Origin: Verrucomicrobia bacterium LW23
GTDB taxonomy: Bacteria > Verrucomicrobiota > Verrucomicrobiia > Methylacidiphilales > UBA1321
Assembly: GCA_003054695.1 (NCBI GenBank)
Contig: QAZA01000056.1
Location: 434,001 to 498,000, forward strand
DNA length: 64,000 bases
Reading direction: 5' to 3'
Made by a program: the position numbers and the translations under genes. The notes beneath the pieces are model-generated. The model searched no databases, was not told the DNA's origin, and saw only the letters and a program-made list of their open reading frames with translations. Shown here piece by piece: positions 35,301-44,380 of the stretch (position 1 is the first letter of the stretch; every line of letters starts with the position of its first letter).

Positions 35301-38186
35301 ACCCTGGCGGCCCCGACCGACAGCGGCCGTGACCCCGAAACCACGCCCACCCTGCTGAGCGTGAAGACGGAGAAGGCCGGCCTGCACTACATCGATATTG
35401 AGAGCAAGGACGACAAGGGCAACCGCGTCTTCACCCGCACCGGCTTCTACGTGTATGGCGAGGAAACCATGGCGTGGGATTACAACGACATAGCCAAGCT
35501 GGACCTGGTGGCCGATAAGAAGAGCTACAAGCCCGGCGACACCGCCGTGTTGCTTGCCAAAGCGCCCTTCTCCGGCACGGCCATCGTGACGGTGGAGCGC
35601 CATAAGGTGCTGCGCACCATTGCGGTGCCCATCGACTCCAACGCTGCGTCCATCAGCCTGCCGCTGACCGACGCCGACGGCCCGAACTGCTTTGTGAGCG
35701 TGCTGCTCATCCGCGGCAGCGACGAGTGCCCGCGCCAGTTCAAGGCGACGGACCACCGCGTCGGCTACGTGCAGCTTAATGTGGAGAAGCAGAGCGGCAA
35801 GCTAAATGTCGTCGTGGAACCCGGCAGCAAGGTCTACAGCCCCGGCCAGGACGTAACGCTCAACGCCACCATTACGGACCTCAAAGGCAACCCGGTGCGC
35901 AATGCCGAGGTAACGCTATACGCCGTGGATGAAGGCATCCTGAAGCTGACCAGCGCGGAGAATCCCGACGCGTTCGCGAAGTTCTACGAGCCGATCTCTC
36001 TCGGCATTCGCTCGGCGCTGACGCTGCAGTCCATGTTCTCCGACGACCCGCGCGGTCAGCGTTACTCTAACAAGGGGTACGTGATCGGCGGCGGCGGCGA
36101 CGAGTATGGCCCGCTGCGCAACAACTTCCCGCCCTGCGCGTACTGGAACGCCAGGCTGGTTACGGACGCCAACGGCAAGGTGAGCGCCAACTGCAAGGCC
36201 CCGGACGGCCTGACCCGCTACCGCATCGTGGCCGTGGCCAACACCACCGCCTCGGCCTTCGGCACCGGCGAGAGCGCTTTTGAGATCAAGAAGAAGCTGA
36301 TGGTGCAGCCCAGCCTGCCCCGCTTTGCCAATGTGGGCGACAAGATTATTGCCCGCGCCGTGGTTCTTAATGAATCCGGCCTGCCCGGCAAGGCGGATGT
36401 GATTCTGGAGCTGGACCCGACCGCGGTTGCGGCCCCTGGCACGCAGCTCAAGCAGACGATCGACCTGGCCGCCGGCGAGAGCAAGGCCGTGGACTTCCTC
36501 ATCGACGTGGCCGGCGTGGGCAGCGCCAAGTGGCAGTGGAAGGCTGGGCTCAGCACCGCCTCCGGCACCCGCGAGGTGGACGCCGTGCAAAGCACGCTGG
36601 AGATCGGCTACCCGCTGCCCAAACGCAGCGATGTGGCGGGCCGCCGCCTTGGCGGGGGTCAGGTCAACCTGCTGGCCGGCATCGAGAGCGATCTGCTCAC
36701 CAGCAACGGCACCGCCTCGGTGCTTGTCTCCACCAGCCGCATTACGGAGACCGGCGAGGCCGTGAACCGCCTGCTGGACTACCCGTACGGTTGCGTGGAG
36801 CAGACCTCCTCGTGCCTGATGCCGTGGCTGATGTTCGAGGGCATCCAGAGCGCCCTGCCCCAGGTGCGCCGCACGCCTCGCGAGATTCAGCGCAACATCA
36901 CCGCCGGCATCAACCGCCTGTTCAGCATGCAGCATGATAACGGCGGCCTGGGCTACTGGCCCGGCGCCTCGCAGCCCCTGTACTGGGGCAGCGCGTACGG
37001 CGGCATGACGCTGGCCGTTGCCAAAAGCAAAGGCACCGTTAACGTGCCGGACGAAAAGCTGAACAAGCTGGTGGCCTACCTGCAAGGCCAGCTGCGCGGC
37101 CGCCTGGACAACCCCGGCAAGGACGACTTTGAGGCGGACTGCATGTCCCTCTACGCCCTGGCCCTGCTGGACAAACCCGAGCCCGCCTACGTGGAGAAGC
37201 TCTTCAAGATGCGCGACCGCCTCTCCAAGGAAAACCGCGCTCTGCTGGCCCTCACCATCCTGCGCGGCAATGGCGACCCCGACATGGCCAAAACGCTGCT
37301 CGAAACCGCCTCGCCCGACGAGCCCGCCCCCGCGTGGTTCTACACCCCCGCCCGCGAGACAGCCATCCAGCTCCTCGCCTGGATGATTCTGGACCCCGCC
37401 GGCCGCAAGCCCGCGGAGCTGGAAGACACACTCCTTCGCCAGCGCGAAGGCGGCCACTGGGGCACCACTCAGGGCAACGTGTGGGCGCTGATGGCCATGG
37501 CCGAGCGCGCCAAGTCGGCCAACCCCGGCCTGGCCATCCAGCCTACGCTGTCCTTTAACAAGGGCGCCGTGGAGACGCTGGACCTGAACGAAAGCGAAAT
37601 GGCCGCCGAGCGCAAATACCCGCTCACGGCCACGGGCAAGGCGCCGGACCTGGCGTTCAAGAATCCCAGCCAGGCCGAGCTGATTGTGCAGGTGCGCGTG
37701 GACGCTTGGCCGCAGCAGACCAGCAGCGAGGCGATCGACAAGGGCTACGCCATCAGGCGTAAGTATGAGAAGATCAACAACAACGGCGCGATTGAAGACG
37801 TGACGGACAGCAACCTCACCGCCGGCGACCTCGTCCGCGTGACGCTTACCGTCGACGTGAAGGAAAAGGTCAGCTACGTGGCCATCGACGATCCCCTGCC
37901 TGCCATCCTTGAGGCGCAGCAGGAGTCCTTCGACACCGCGCAGACCAGCGCCAGCGTAAAGCTGATCAGCCAGCTGGGCGGCAGCAACAAGGAGATCCGC
38001 GACGAGCGCGTGCTGTTCTTCGACGACCTGCTGAACCCCGGCACCTACACCGTCCAATACCTCACCCGCGTGCGCGCCGCCGGCACAGTAACCGCGCCCT
38101 GCGCCAAGGTGGAGGAGATGTACAACCCCAAACGCTACGGCTTCAGCGCCACGCAAACGCTGCATGCCGCCCCGCTGCAAAAGTAA
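32379..38186 (+). CDS. Bacterial alpha-2-macroglobulin with intact thioester
   Basis: 1935 residues. Signal peptide in GTLLLGSMLAAATLCPVSS..LQAQ; there is no lipobox, so unlike E. coli YfhM it is predicted to be soluble periplasmic or secreted. A string of beta (MG) domains follows (TGRPVYRPGNTVYLKGIFRR-like core at ~680: RPVYRPGNTVYLKG). The thioester is intact in YPYGCVEQTSS (Cys1472, Gln1475), followed by the alpha/alpha toroid (NGGLGYWPG) and a receptor-like C-terminal domain. Such proteins trap proteases in the envelope. The usual partner PbpC (penicillin-binding protein 1C) is not next to it. A clear terminator follows. Confidence 0.93.
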   Translation: MKTQRSESARRRLMRQMGTLLLGSMLAAATLCPVSSLQAQETKRLGPGPKKEAKPAAKAEKPGPEITVRLTAENSPVAGFVFKFPVAMVKGEEVGFEAESPVVFSPALSGTWQWKTRSEGEFTPGEPTKLGTEYTVSLAPGVKPAEKRGTLPELKYTYVTPSFRAFRDKKVDPEKLPQLTVKPTADIMFNDEVDLGGLSKAIVFQSTTGESVPAVVKSTMVYKYQAGYRRTKPELLPWAERFYVVKNRSRSKFFPVETSSAQPDFALPNQVTVTPAEPLKPGIWSVVIKADTESASGAKLPEPAEFVLGVLKPMQPSSIYGVNDIDDGRRIVVMFNKSLQKDFPIAEYLSVSPQPADFKVVPLDNGAVLQGKFELRTDYTVKVKAGVVSDENLKLAADTSKDVKLTPIDEALVLPFFSTTQNASGSRKFMLKSINSPEYTLKARLLDRNNIIKTFARYETKYAGAGESRVPIDFAEIQGKPVFTKDVLPGGEEDKFTETTFAWDDILSTAGTKTGAVYMMAQSKGRGVQALVQLTDIGLYWKEEEGKNLRVFAFSLATGKPLQGVKISTATHTNKFLKSGTTGQDGWATLPKPLPSDKPGAGNTDTNTNAANSDEPEPNFWILAEKDADLFAAEMGDSNEVARWRFDLPIYWDEEGTTSTAKLKGYLFTERPVYRPGNTVYLKGIFRRQDGDDIAVPKGEKVMISVTDGDSNSVFEHEATLSEFGTFDLNFTLPEEKVSWFNITATMGDDTFDHGIQTLEFEPIAFETKITVPASVPAPGEYTFPIHGNYLMGRPLDGAKVKFSWSGYDGTFTPEGFDPFVFIGYSRGRDDENIADNNGYAGSDGEGVLDNKGNFDIVLDLTTNKAFPAPRTATITAEVTDINQQTVSSNRELTVHASEFYLGVASLNRVFRAGQEVPIKAVAVKTDGSLWGKPLEAKVTLRRVDYNPVRKEGAGNAATYETERTVTDISESTATLAAPTDSGRDPETTPTLLSVKTEKAGLHYIDIESKDDKGNRVFTRTGFYVYGEETMAWDYNDIAKLDLVADKKSYKPGDTAVLLAKAPFSGTAIVTVERHKVLRTIAVPIDSNAASISLPLTDADGPNCFVSVLLIRGSDECPRQFKATDHRVGYVQLNVEKQSGKLNVVVEPGSKVYSPGQDVTLNATITDLKGNPVRNAEVTLYAVDEGILKLTSAENPDAFAKFYEPISLGIRSALTLQSMFSDDPRGQRYSNKGYVIGGGGDEYGPLRNNFPPCAYWNARLVTDANGKVSANCKAPDGLTRYRIVAVANTTASAFGTGESAFEIKKKLMVQPSLPRFANVGDKIIARAVVLNESGLPGKADVILELDPTAVAAPGTQLKQTIDLAAGESKAVDFLIDVAGVGSAKWQWKAGLSTASGTREVDAVQSTLEIGYPLPKRSDVAGRRLGGGQVNLLAGIESDLLTSNGTASVLVSTSRITETGEAVNRLLDYPYGCVEQTSSCLMPWLMFEGIQSALPQVRRTPREIQRNITAGINRLFSMQHDNGGLGYWPGASQPLYWGSAYGGMTLAVAKSKGTVNVPDEKLNKLVAYLQGQLRGRLDNPGKDDFEADCMSLYALALLDKPEPAYVEKLFKMRDRLSKENRALLALTILRGNGDPDMAKTLLETASPDEPAPAWFYTPARETAIQLLAWMILDPAGRKPAELEDTLLRQREGGHWGTTQGNVWALMAMAERAKSANPGLAIQPTLSFNKGAVETLDLNESEMAAERKYPLTATGKAPDLAFKNPSQAELIVQVRVDAWPQQTSSEAIDKGYAIRRKYEKINNNGAIEDVTDSNLTAGDLVRVTLTVDVKEKVSYVAIDDPLPAILEAQQESFDTAQTSASVKLISQLGGSNKEIRDERVLFFDDLLNPGTYTVQYLTRVRAAGTVTAPCAKVEEMYNPKRYGFSATQTLHAAPLQK

Positions 38187-38238
38187 GCCCACGGCGCTGC
38201 CACAACACAGCGCTCAGAGTTCAGATCAGCTAGCCCCG

Positions 38239-38275
38239 TCGGGCCGGATTCCCAGGAGTCCGGCCCGATTTGTTT
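38239..38275 (+). terminator. Rho-independent terminator of the alpha-2-macroglobulin gene
   Basis: TCGGGCCGGA (38239-38248) pairs perfectly with TCCGGCCCGA (38259-38268), 10-base loop, followed by TTTGTTT. Lies 52 bases after the stop codon. Confidence 0.8.
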
Positions 38276-38400
38276 GTGAATGCGATTCGCTGATCAGGAT
38301 CCGGCCTGACTGTGCATTTGAACCATGCATGCTCGAATGGCCTGACAACTGCGCGAACTGGACTCGAGGAGCAGATATCAACGGATATCAACGGGTAAAA

Positions 38401-38529
38401 TACGCGAAGCGTTCTTATGTCGATCCACTCGCGCTCGATTACTGCATATGCGAGGCATTCTCTGTGGCTCTGAACATGGCCCGCGCGAGGAACGAGCGCG
38501 AACGGTCCAACGGAAGAACGCTTCGCGTA
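38401..38529. repeat. Imperfect 129-bp palindrome
   Basis: TACGCGAAGCGTTCT at 38401-38415 is matched by its exact reverse complement at 38515-38529; further inside, the arms keep pairing imperfectly (TCGCGCTCG against CGAGCGCGA). This is the shape of a decayed MITE or REP pair, unrelated in sequence to the AGAGCGGTTTCA elements. Confidence 0.6.
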
Positions 38530-38753
38530 GGGTTCCTGATTCCTGCCTACCCGGGGTAGTCCTCGCATCAGAATGCTGCGGGCAACCCCAGGCTATGGTA
38601 TGGAACGGCTCCGCCGTTCTCAGAGCGCTATGCTTCGGCAAAGCCCTTTCTCAAACGTCCGGATACCGTTCTTGGAGACCTGACCCCCGTGGAATCCATG
38701 CATAAAGCTGAATCCACGGGGTTAGAACTGCGGAGAAGTCGCCCTGAATCTGT

Positions 38754-41690
38754 TCACAGCTTTACGACAACACGCTGGCCGGAGTATCTGATCGTTGTGG
38801 CGGGGGCGGGTTCTTTTACTCCGGGCTTGATGAGGACGATGTTGAGTTCGCGCTCTGGAATCATTCCTGGAAACGCGCCTTTGCGGGGGCTAAGGGTCAG
38901 TGTTTTTGCGGCGTCGTCCCAGGCCAGGGTGTAGGTGGCGTACTGGCCTTTTTCATAGTCGTATGTCTCGTTGTCGTCTTCATAAATGGTGAAGGAGGCG
39001 TTGGCGCCCGGGTAGATCCGGATCTGCCAGGGAGCATCCGCCTTTTCCGTGGCGTACTGAATGTCCGGGCCCATAGGGACGATGGAACCTGCGCGGACGT
39101 AGAGGGGGAAGCGATCCAGCGGACAGTCCATGCTCTGCGTGGCGCCTCCGGTCACTCGCTCGTTGGTCCAGAAGTTGTACCAGTCCGCGCCGGGCGGGAG
39201 CCATGTCTCGATGCTGTTGTTTGTCCTGGTGTTCGCGATTTCGCGAAAGGCTGAAGGCGTGCGCCAGCTCAGGCGCAGGAGGCGATTGCCGGTGCCCTGG
39301 AAGTACTCGATTTTGACCGGCAGTTTTTGACCTTTGGCCAGCGTGACGCGGGTGCCGGCATAGCGCGCGCCGGCAACCTTCCAGTCTTCGGCCACCAGTT
39401 TTCCGTCGAGCCAGAGGCGGTAGCCGTCGTCGGCTTCAATCCCAATCTCGTGCTCGCCATCTTCTTCCGCCACAATGGAGCCTTCCCACCGCGCGGAGAA
39501 ATGATTCGGTCCCTTAAGCCCGCCGGGAAACTCCGCCAGAGGCGGCCCCGGCCATGTGTGTTCGATCTTGCCGTCGACAACCGCTCCGAGAGGCTTCTCC
39601 AGGTTTGTGCCCTCGAAGTACTGTCCGGCAAGGCCCGGCTTGCCATCCGGCGTCAACAGGGCTGTGGGGGGAATGAGGGGCATTGCGGGACCCTTACCGT
39701 AGTACATGGGCCGCGTTATTGTCTGAACAAGGAAGGCGGGGCCGAACATGAACTCATCCGTCAGCTTGCGACTTTTCATATCGTCCGGAAAGTCCATGGG
39801 CAGGCCCCGCATCATGGTGTAGCCGTTGCTGGTGCTTTGCCATGCCAGGCTGTAGATGTAGGGCAGCAGCCGGTAGCGCAGCTTCGCCGCGTCCAGAAGC
39901 GACTTGTAAATGTCCGGGGCCATTTCCCGGAAGATATAGGGCTCGCGCTCCACGCTGGTGCCGTGAATGCGATAGATGGGATTGAAAATGGCAAACTGGT
40001 TCCAGCGTGCGAGAAGCTCGCGGTATTCTGGATTCTTCTCCCCGCCGGGGTAGCGCACAAAAAAGCCGCCGGTATCCTGTGTCCAGTAGGGCTGGCCCGC
40101 CATGGCCACATTGATGCCGCCGACAATCTGCGCGCGCAGCGTGTCCCAGCCCGCCGTGGTGTCTCCGGACCAGGAGACGGCGCCATACCGTTGTTGGCCG
40201 GTGAATGCGGAGCGCGTGAGCGTAAAGACGCGTTTGTTGCTGGTGGCGCGCTGCCCCTCGTAGGTGCCCTGCGTGGTAACCAGGCTGTAGGGATTGAGGT
40301 ACCGGGTAAAGTCGCCCATGGCGTTTTTGCCGAGCTTCTTGATGTCTGCCTCCACGTGCGCAGGGTTGTGGCAGGCCCCGCCGACTTCGACTTCCGTTCC
40401 GTCCATCCAGAGGGCGTCCACTCCGACATCAAACAGCCCTTTTTTGATGTGTTTGAAGTAAATCTCGCGGCCTTCCGCGCTAAAGGCGTCATAAATGCGC
40501 GCCTTTTTGGAGATCCAGTGCAACGGCTCGAAGCGCAGACCTTTGGCGTCCAGCTCGCGGGCCAGTTCCGTGTCATTGCCCACGGAGGGCCAGATTGAAA
40601 CCATCAGCTTGACGTGCAGCTCGTCGTGGAGCGTCCTGGCCATGCCCGCAGGATCGGGGAAGCGCTGCTTGTCCCATGTCATGCCGCTCCAGGTTCCGTC
40701 GGTGCCGCCCCAGTACTGCCAATCCTGTACGATGTAATCGAGCGGGAAGCCGTCGCGGCGGAAGGCGCGCACTACCTCCAGCAGGCGCTCCTGAGTTTTG
40801 TAGCGCTCCTTGCTCATAAACAGCCCAAAGGCCGCTTTGGGAAACATGGGCGCCTCGCCCGTAAGCTGGCGATAGGCGGAAATGACGCCGTCCATCTTGC
40901 CGCCGCCGGCCATAAAGTAGTAGTCCACCCCGGCGGGCGCGCTTTCGGCCGAGAAGACGGCGCCGCTGGAGTCATCCTTGAAGGTCATTTTGGAGTAAAC
41001 GTCCCACATGATCCCATATCGCCTTGTGGAGACCATGAAGGGGATGATGATGCCGATGTTGGTCTGCACCAGCAGCACCTCGCGCCCGCGGTAATCCATG
41101 AAATTGGCGCACTGGCCCAGGCCGTACAGAGATTCATCCGGCGACATAACGAAACCCTGGCGGATTTCGTATGTAGGGGCATCGGAGATCGTTACCTTCC
41201 GGATATCTGCCGGCGCCAGCGGGCGCTCCCGCGTCAGCTCCTTGCCGGCGGAGTCGAGAAAGGTGAGAGCACCGGACTTTTTGTCGACAATCAGCCGAAC
41301 CTGATCTGAGACGATGGAGAGCTGGTCCGGCTGGTCATCCAGCCTGAACGGCACCGCGGCAGGCTTTTTCACCACCACCAGGCTGGGCTGCTCGGTAAAC
41401 GCTTCGCCAAGGTTGGTGTTAACGCGCACGGTGGACGGACCGTAAAAGATCACGTTCCGGGTGATTCCGTTGAGGCGGATCTGCACGCCGTGCTGAAGTT
41501 TTGTGTACGAAAAGCCTTCCCCCACAGGAGCCCCCGCCACCAGGACAAACTGTCCTTGCTCACTCAGCCCTGTGGGCTCGGGCGCGGCCGGGGCAGCAAA
41601 CAGGGCCAAGGCATTGAGGTGGGCAAACGCTGCGGCAAGTAGGAACGGCTTCAAGGGCCCGGCGAGGGTCTTACCAAACGGATGGATCAT
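38754..41690 (-). CDS. GH31 alpha-xylosidase/alpha-glucosidase with PA14 module
   Basis: 978 residues with a signal peptide (FLLAAAFAHLNALALFAAP). N-terminal beta-sandwich, (beta/alpha)8 domain with nucleophile in DALWMDGTE (Asp430) and acid/base in SWSGDTTAGWD (Asp510), then a PA14 module (~660-800: LAGQYFEGTNL ... GIEADDGYRLWLDGKLV) and C-terminal beta domains ending in RVVVKL. This layout equals that of xyloglucan alpha-xylosidases such as those in Bacteroides loci; alpha-glucosidase activity cannot be excluded. Follows GH95 by 76 bases on the same strand, so one transcript is likely. A partner that removes fucose before xylose fits fucosylated xyloglucan. Confidence 0.9.
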   Translation of the reverse strand: MIHPFGKTLAGPLKPFLLAAAFAHLNALALFAAPAAPEPTGLSEQGQFVLVAGAPVGEGFSYTKLQHGVQIRLNGITRNVIFYGPSTVRVNTNLGEAFTEQPSLVVVKKPAAVPFRLDDQPDQLSIVSDQVRLIVDKKSGALTFLDSAGKELTRERPLAPADIRKVTISDAPTYEIRQGFVMSPDESLYGLGQCANFMDYRGREVLLVQTNIGIIIPFMVSTRRYGIMWDVYSKMTFKDDSSGAVFSAESAPAGVDYYFMAGGGKMDGVISAYRQLTGEAPMFPKAAFGLFMSKERYKTQERLLEVVRAFRRDGFPLDYIVQDWQYWGGTDGTWSGMTWDKQRFPDPAGMARTLHDELHVKLMVSIWPSVGNDTELARELDAKGLRFEPLHWISKKARIYDAFSAEGREIYFKHIKKGLFDVGVDALWMDGTEVEVGGACHNPAHVEADIKKLGKNAMGDFTRYLNPYSLVTTQGTYEGQRATSNKRVFTLTRSAFTGQQRYGAVSWSGDTTAGWDTLRAQIVGGINVAMAGQPYWTQDTGGFFVRYPGGEKNPEYRELLARWNQFAIFNPIYRIHGTSVEREPYIFREMAPDIYKSLLDAAKLRYRLLPYIYSLAWQSTSNGYTMMRGLPMDFPDDMKSRKLTDEFMFGPAFLVQTITRPMYYGKGPAMPLIPPTALLTPDGKPGLAGQYFEGTNLEKPLGAVVDGKIEHTWPGPPLAEFPGGLKGPNHFSARWEGSIVAEEDGEHEIGIEADDGYRLWLDGKLVAEDWKVAGARYAGTRVTLAKGQKLPVKIEYFQGTGNRLLRLSWRTPSAFREIANTRTNNSIETWLPPGADWYNFWTNERVTGGATQSMDCPLDRFPLYVRAGSIVPMGPDIQYATEKADAPWQIRIYPGANASFTIYEDDNETYDYEKGQYATYTLAWDDAAKTLTLSPRKGAFPGMIPERELNIVLIKPGVKEPAPATTIRYSGQRVVVKL

Positions 41691-41766
41691 GATTGACGGC
41701 TTGTATCTACAGGGTTTAATCCGACACGCAGGCTTGTTACTTCTGCCTGTGAGTCATCGTCAGGGT

Positions 41767-44259
41767 TCAGGGCAGGGGATTGAGCGCGGCGTCGAGCGTT
41801 ACTGTCTTGCCGTTTTTCAGCGTCAGTTCGACGACTTTGCCGCCGTAGCGGACTTTGAAGCTGGTATCGGCCAAAGCCTGGAGAGTGGCCTTGACCAGTT
41901 TACCGTCCTTCCAGGTGAGGTTTGAGACCTCCACACCGCCGCGGGCACGCAGTCCGGTAACGGTGCCCGAGGGCCACGCATCCGGCAGGGCGGGCAGAAG
42001 GTCGATGACATAGCGATCCACGGCCAGAGGTGTTTTCGGAAGGGCCTGGTCCGGTATGGTGCGATAGAGCTCGTGGCTTTGCAGCAGCATCTCCGTGATG
42101 CCGGAAGTAGCTCCAAAGTTACCGTCAATCTGGAAAGGCGGGTGAGCGTCGAAAAGGTTGGGATAAGTTCCACCGTCCGTCATCACAACCTTCAGCTGCG
42201 ACGTGGGGCGGAGTTGCTCCGCGATGATCTTATAGGCGTGGTTGCCGTCGCGCAGGCGCGCCCAGAAGTTGATCTTCCACGCCTTGCTCCATCCTGTGCC
42301 GTTGTCGGAGCGCATCTCCAGCGTTTTGCGGCAGGCGTTGGCCAGCTCCGGTGTACCCAGCGCGGTGATCTGCCTGCCCGGATGCAGGCCGTAAAGGTGA
42401 GAAACGTGGCGGTGGTGCATATCGCGGGAGTTCGCGTCCCAGTCGCCGCCCCACTCCATCAACTGGCCTGCCTTGCCAATCTGCGGAGGGCGGATGCGGT
42501 CGCGCGCGGCGATAAGCCGGGCCCGGAAGTCGGAGTCCGTACCCAACGCCGTGGAGGCGAGGATGGTGTTGTCGAACAGGTCCCATACGATGGCCTTTTC
42601 CATCTCAGCACCTTCGCAGACACTGGAGCGCATGCCGCTGTCCGTCCAGAAGGAGGCCTCGGGCGATGAGCTGGGAGAGGTAATGAGCTTCCCGTCCGTG
42701 CCTTCCACCAGTTGCGACAGCCAGAATTCGCAGGCGCCTTTCATCGTGGGGTAGGCGCGGCGCAGATCATCTGCGTTGCGGGTAAAGGCGTACCGCTCCC
42801 ACAAATGCTGGCACAGCCAGCCGTTGGAGCCGAACCACACGCCCCAGGGCAGCTTGGCGCCGGGGCTTGTCCAGCCCCACACATTGCTTTTGGCCGCGGT
42901 AACCCATCCGGGCGTATTGGGCCCAAAGTAGGCTTTGGCGGTTTTGGCTCCGGGATCTGCGAGACTCTGGATGTGGCGCAGCATGGGCTCGTGCATCTCG
43001 CTCAGCCCGGTAACCTCCGCCGGCCAGTAATTCATCTGGAAGTTGATGTTGATCGTGTAGTCGCCGTTCCACGGTGTGCTCAGCGTATCGGCCCAGAGGC
43101 CCTGGAGATTGGCGGGCACGGGGCTCTCCGGCCGGCTGCATGAGATGAGCAGATAGCGGCCGAACTGGAAGAAGAGCGCGGAGAGAGCCGGGTCCGACTT
43201 GAAGTCCGACTTGCTGAACGCGACAAGTCGTTCATCCGTAGGAAGTTGCGTGGCGGCGCTCGTGCCAACGTCAAGAGAAACGCGCCGGTAATAGCGCTCA
43301 TAATCGGCAATGTGCGCGCTACGGAGCGTTTCGTACGGTTTGGCGGAAGCGGAGGCCATATTCATTTGCGCCACAGACATGTCGGCGCCTTCGTAGCCCC
43401 GGGCGTAGTCCATCACATAGCTGGTCTGCGCGGTGAGACACAGAGTGACCTCGGTGGAGCCCTGCACGGTGATTTTACCGTTTGCACTGCGCACAACGCC
43501 ATCGCGGGAGAGGAGGCGGGCGCGCACGGTGTAGGCAAGTTTGTCGCCCTTGGTTTTGCCGTTCATCACCAGCTCGTTCTCTGCGATGCTCTCGGTCTGC
43601 GCGCCTTCGGGGCGGGTAAGGTCCATTTCCAGGCTGATGGCTCCGGGTTTATCCGCGGTAATGCGCTGCACCAGGGCCTGATCTGGCGCGCTGCACAGCA
43701 CCTCTCGGCGGAATCGCGTTCCTCCGGCGGTGAACTCCGTTGTTGTGATGGCGCGCTCGATATCAAGCGAGCGACGGTAATCGGTGATCTCGCCTTCAGG
43801 CAGGACAAAAGTCTGGGTCACATCGCCCAGAGTCTGGAACTTGCTGACGTCATAATTGGCGCGGCAGGTCATTACCGCGTTGCAGAGCTTCTCCGCTTCG
43901 TCATAACGGCCTTCGCGAATAACCTTACGAATTTCGTCCAGTCGGGTGTACGCGTCCGGACGATCCGCGTCGAGACTCGGGCCGCCTGACCATACGGTAA
44001 TGTCATTGATTTGAAGCCGCTCCTTCTCCACACCGCCGAAAACCATGGCGCCAAGGCGTCCGTTTCCGACAGGCAACGCCTCCACCCACACCGAAGCCGG
44101 CTTGTTGTACCAAAGCGTATTGCCCCCCGGAGCGGGAGCCTTCGACGGCAGGAGCGTATGCACGGGAGCGGGAGATGACGGGGACTGGGCGAACGCACTT
44201 GTGGCCGTAACGAACGCAACAAGGGCACAGACGAGTTTAGTGTGTGATTTGAATAGCAT
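41767..44259 (-). CDS. GH95 alpha-L-fucosidase-type glycosidase
   Basis: 830 residues from ATG 44259, giving signal peptide [21 protein letters not shown]-terminal beta domain starts at [28 protein letters not shown], the family hallmark. The (alpha/alpha)6 barrel shows [33 protein letters not shown] (catalytic-base asparagines), LMEWGGDWD (glutamate acid) and [15 protein letters not shown] (aspartate). GH95 enzymes cut alpha-1,2-fucose (some act on alpha-L-galactose) with inversion. In front of GH31, behind the unknown secreted protein. The spacer 44260-44380 shows no gene. Confidence 0.93.
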   Translation of the reverse strand: MLFKSHTKLVCALVAFVTATSAFAQSPSSPAPVHTLLPSKAPAPGGNTLWYNKPASVWVEALPVGNGRLGAMVFGGVEKERLQINDITVWSGGPSLDADRPDAYTRLDEIRKVIREGRYDEAEKLCNAVMTCRANYDVSKFQTLGDVTQTFVLPEGEITDYRRSLDIERAITTTEFTAGGTRFRREVLCSAPDQALVQRITADKPGAISLEMDLTRPEGAQTESIAENELVMNGKTKGDKLAYTVRARLLSRDGVVRSANGKITVQGSTEVTLCLTAQTSYVMDYARGYEGADMSVAQMNMASASAKPYETLRSAHIADYERYYRRVSLDVGTSAATQLPTDERLVAFSKSDFKSDPALSALFFQFGRYLLISCSRPESPVPANLQGLWADTLSTPWNGDYTININFQMNYWPAEVTGLSEMHEPMLRHIQSLADPGAKTAKAYFGPNTPGWVTAAKSNVWGWTSPGAKLPWGVWFGSNGWLCQHLWERYAFTRNADDLRRAYPTMKGACEFWLSQLVEGTDGKLITSPSSSPEASFWTDSGMRSSVCEGAEMEKAIVWDLFDNTILASTALGTDSDFRARLIAARDRIRPPQIGKAGQLMEWGGDWDANSRDMHHRHVSHLYGLHPGRQITALGTPELANACRKTLEMRSDNGTGWSKAWKINFWARLRDGNHAYKIIAEQLRPTSQLKVVMTDGGTYPNLFDAHPPFQIDGNFGATSGITEMLLQSHELYRTIPDQALPKTPLAVDRYVIDLLPALPDAWPSGTVTGLRARGGVEVSNLTWKDGKLVKATLQALADTSFKVRYGGKVVELTLKNGKTVTLDAALNPLP

Positions 44260-44380
44260 GGGAGGGAGGTACAAAGATGATCGACAAGAGGCAGAAGAGG
44301 ACAATGCGTGCTCCGGTTACGCATGTGACGGAAGACACGGTAGGCTCTTCAAGAGCCAGGGGTGGGGGACAACAACACCA

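Larger units (their letters stand above)
38187..38753. other. Gene-free spacer rich in palindromes
   Basis: About 565 bases between the alpha-2-macroglobulin and GH31 stops. Besides the terminator and the palindrome listed separately it holds GAACGGC-TCC-GCCGTTC (~38602-38618) and CCCCGTGGA (38685-38693) paired with TCCACGGGG (38713-38721). The latter could end the GH31 transcript, but no T-run follows. Short open frames across the area run through the palindromes and look accidental. Confidence 0.6.

Noticed and set aside
32400-38192. Very long open frames on the minus strand (1118 and 758 codons)
   Set aside because: They lie exactly opposite the alpha-2-macroglobulin gene; GC-rich codon use keeps the antisense frame open. 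Their translations are rich in His, Arg, Gly and Ala and match no family.
38164-38559. 131-codon open frame after the alpha-2-macroglobulin stop
   Set aside because: Runs through the terminator hairpin and the 129-bp palindrome; no ribosome-binding site or family.
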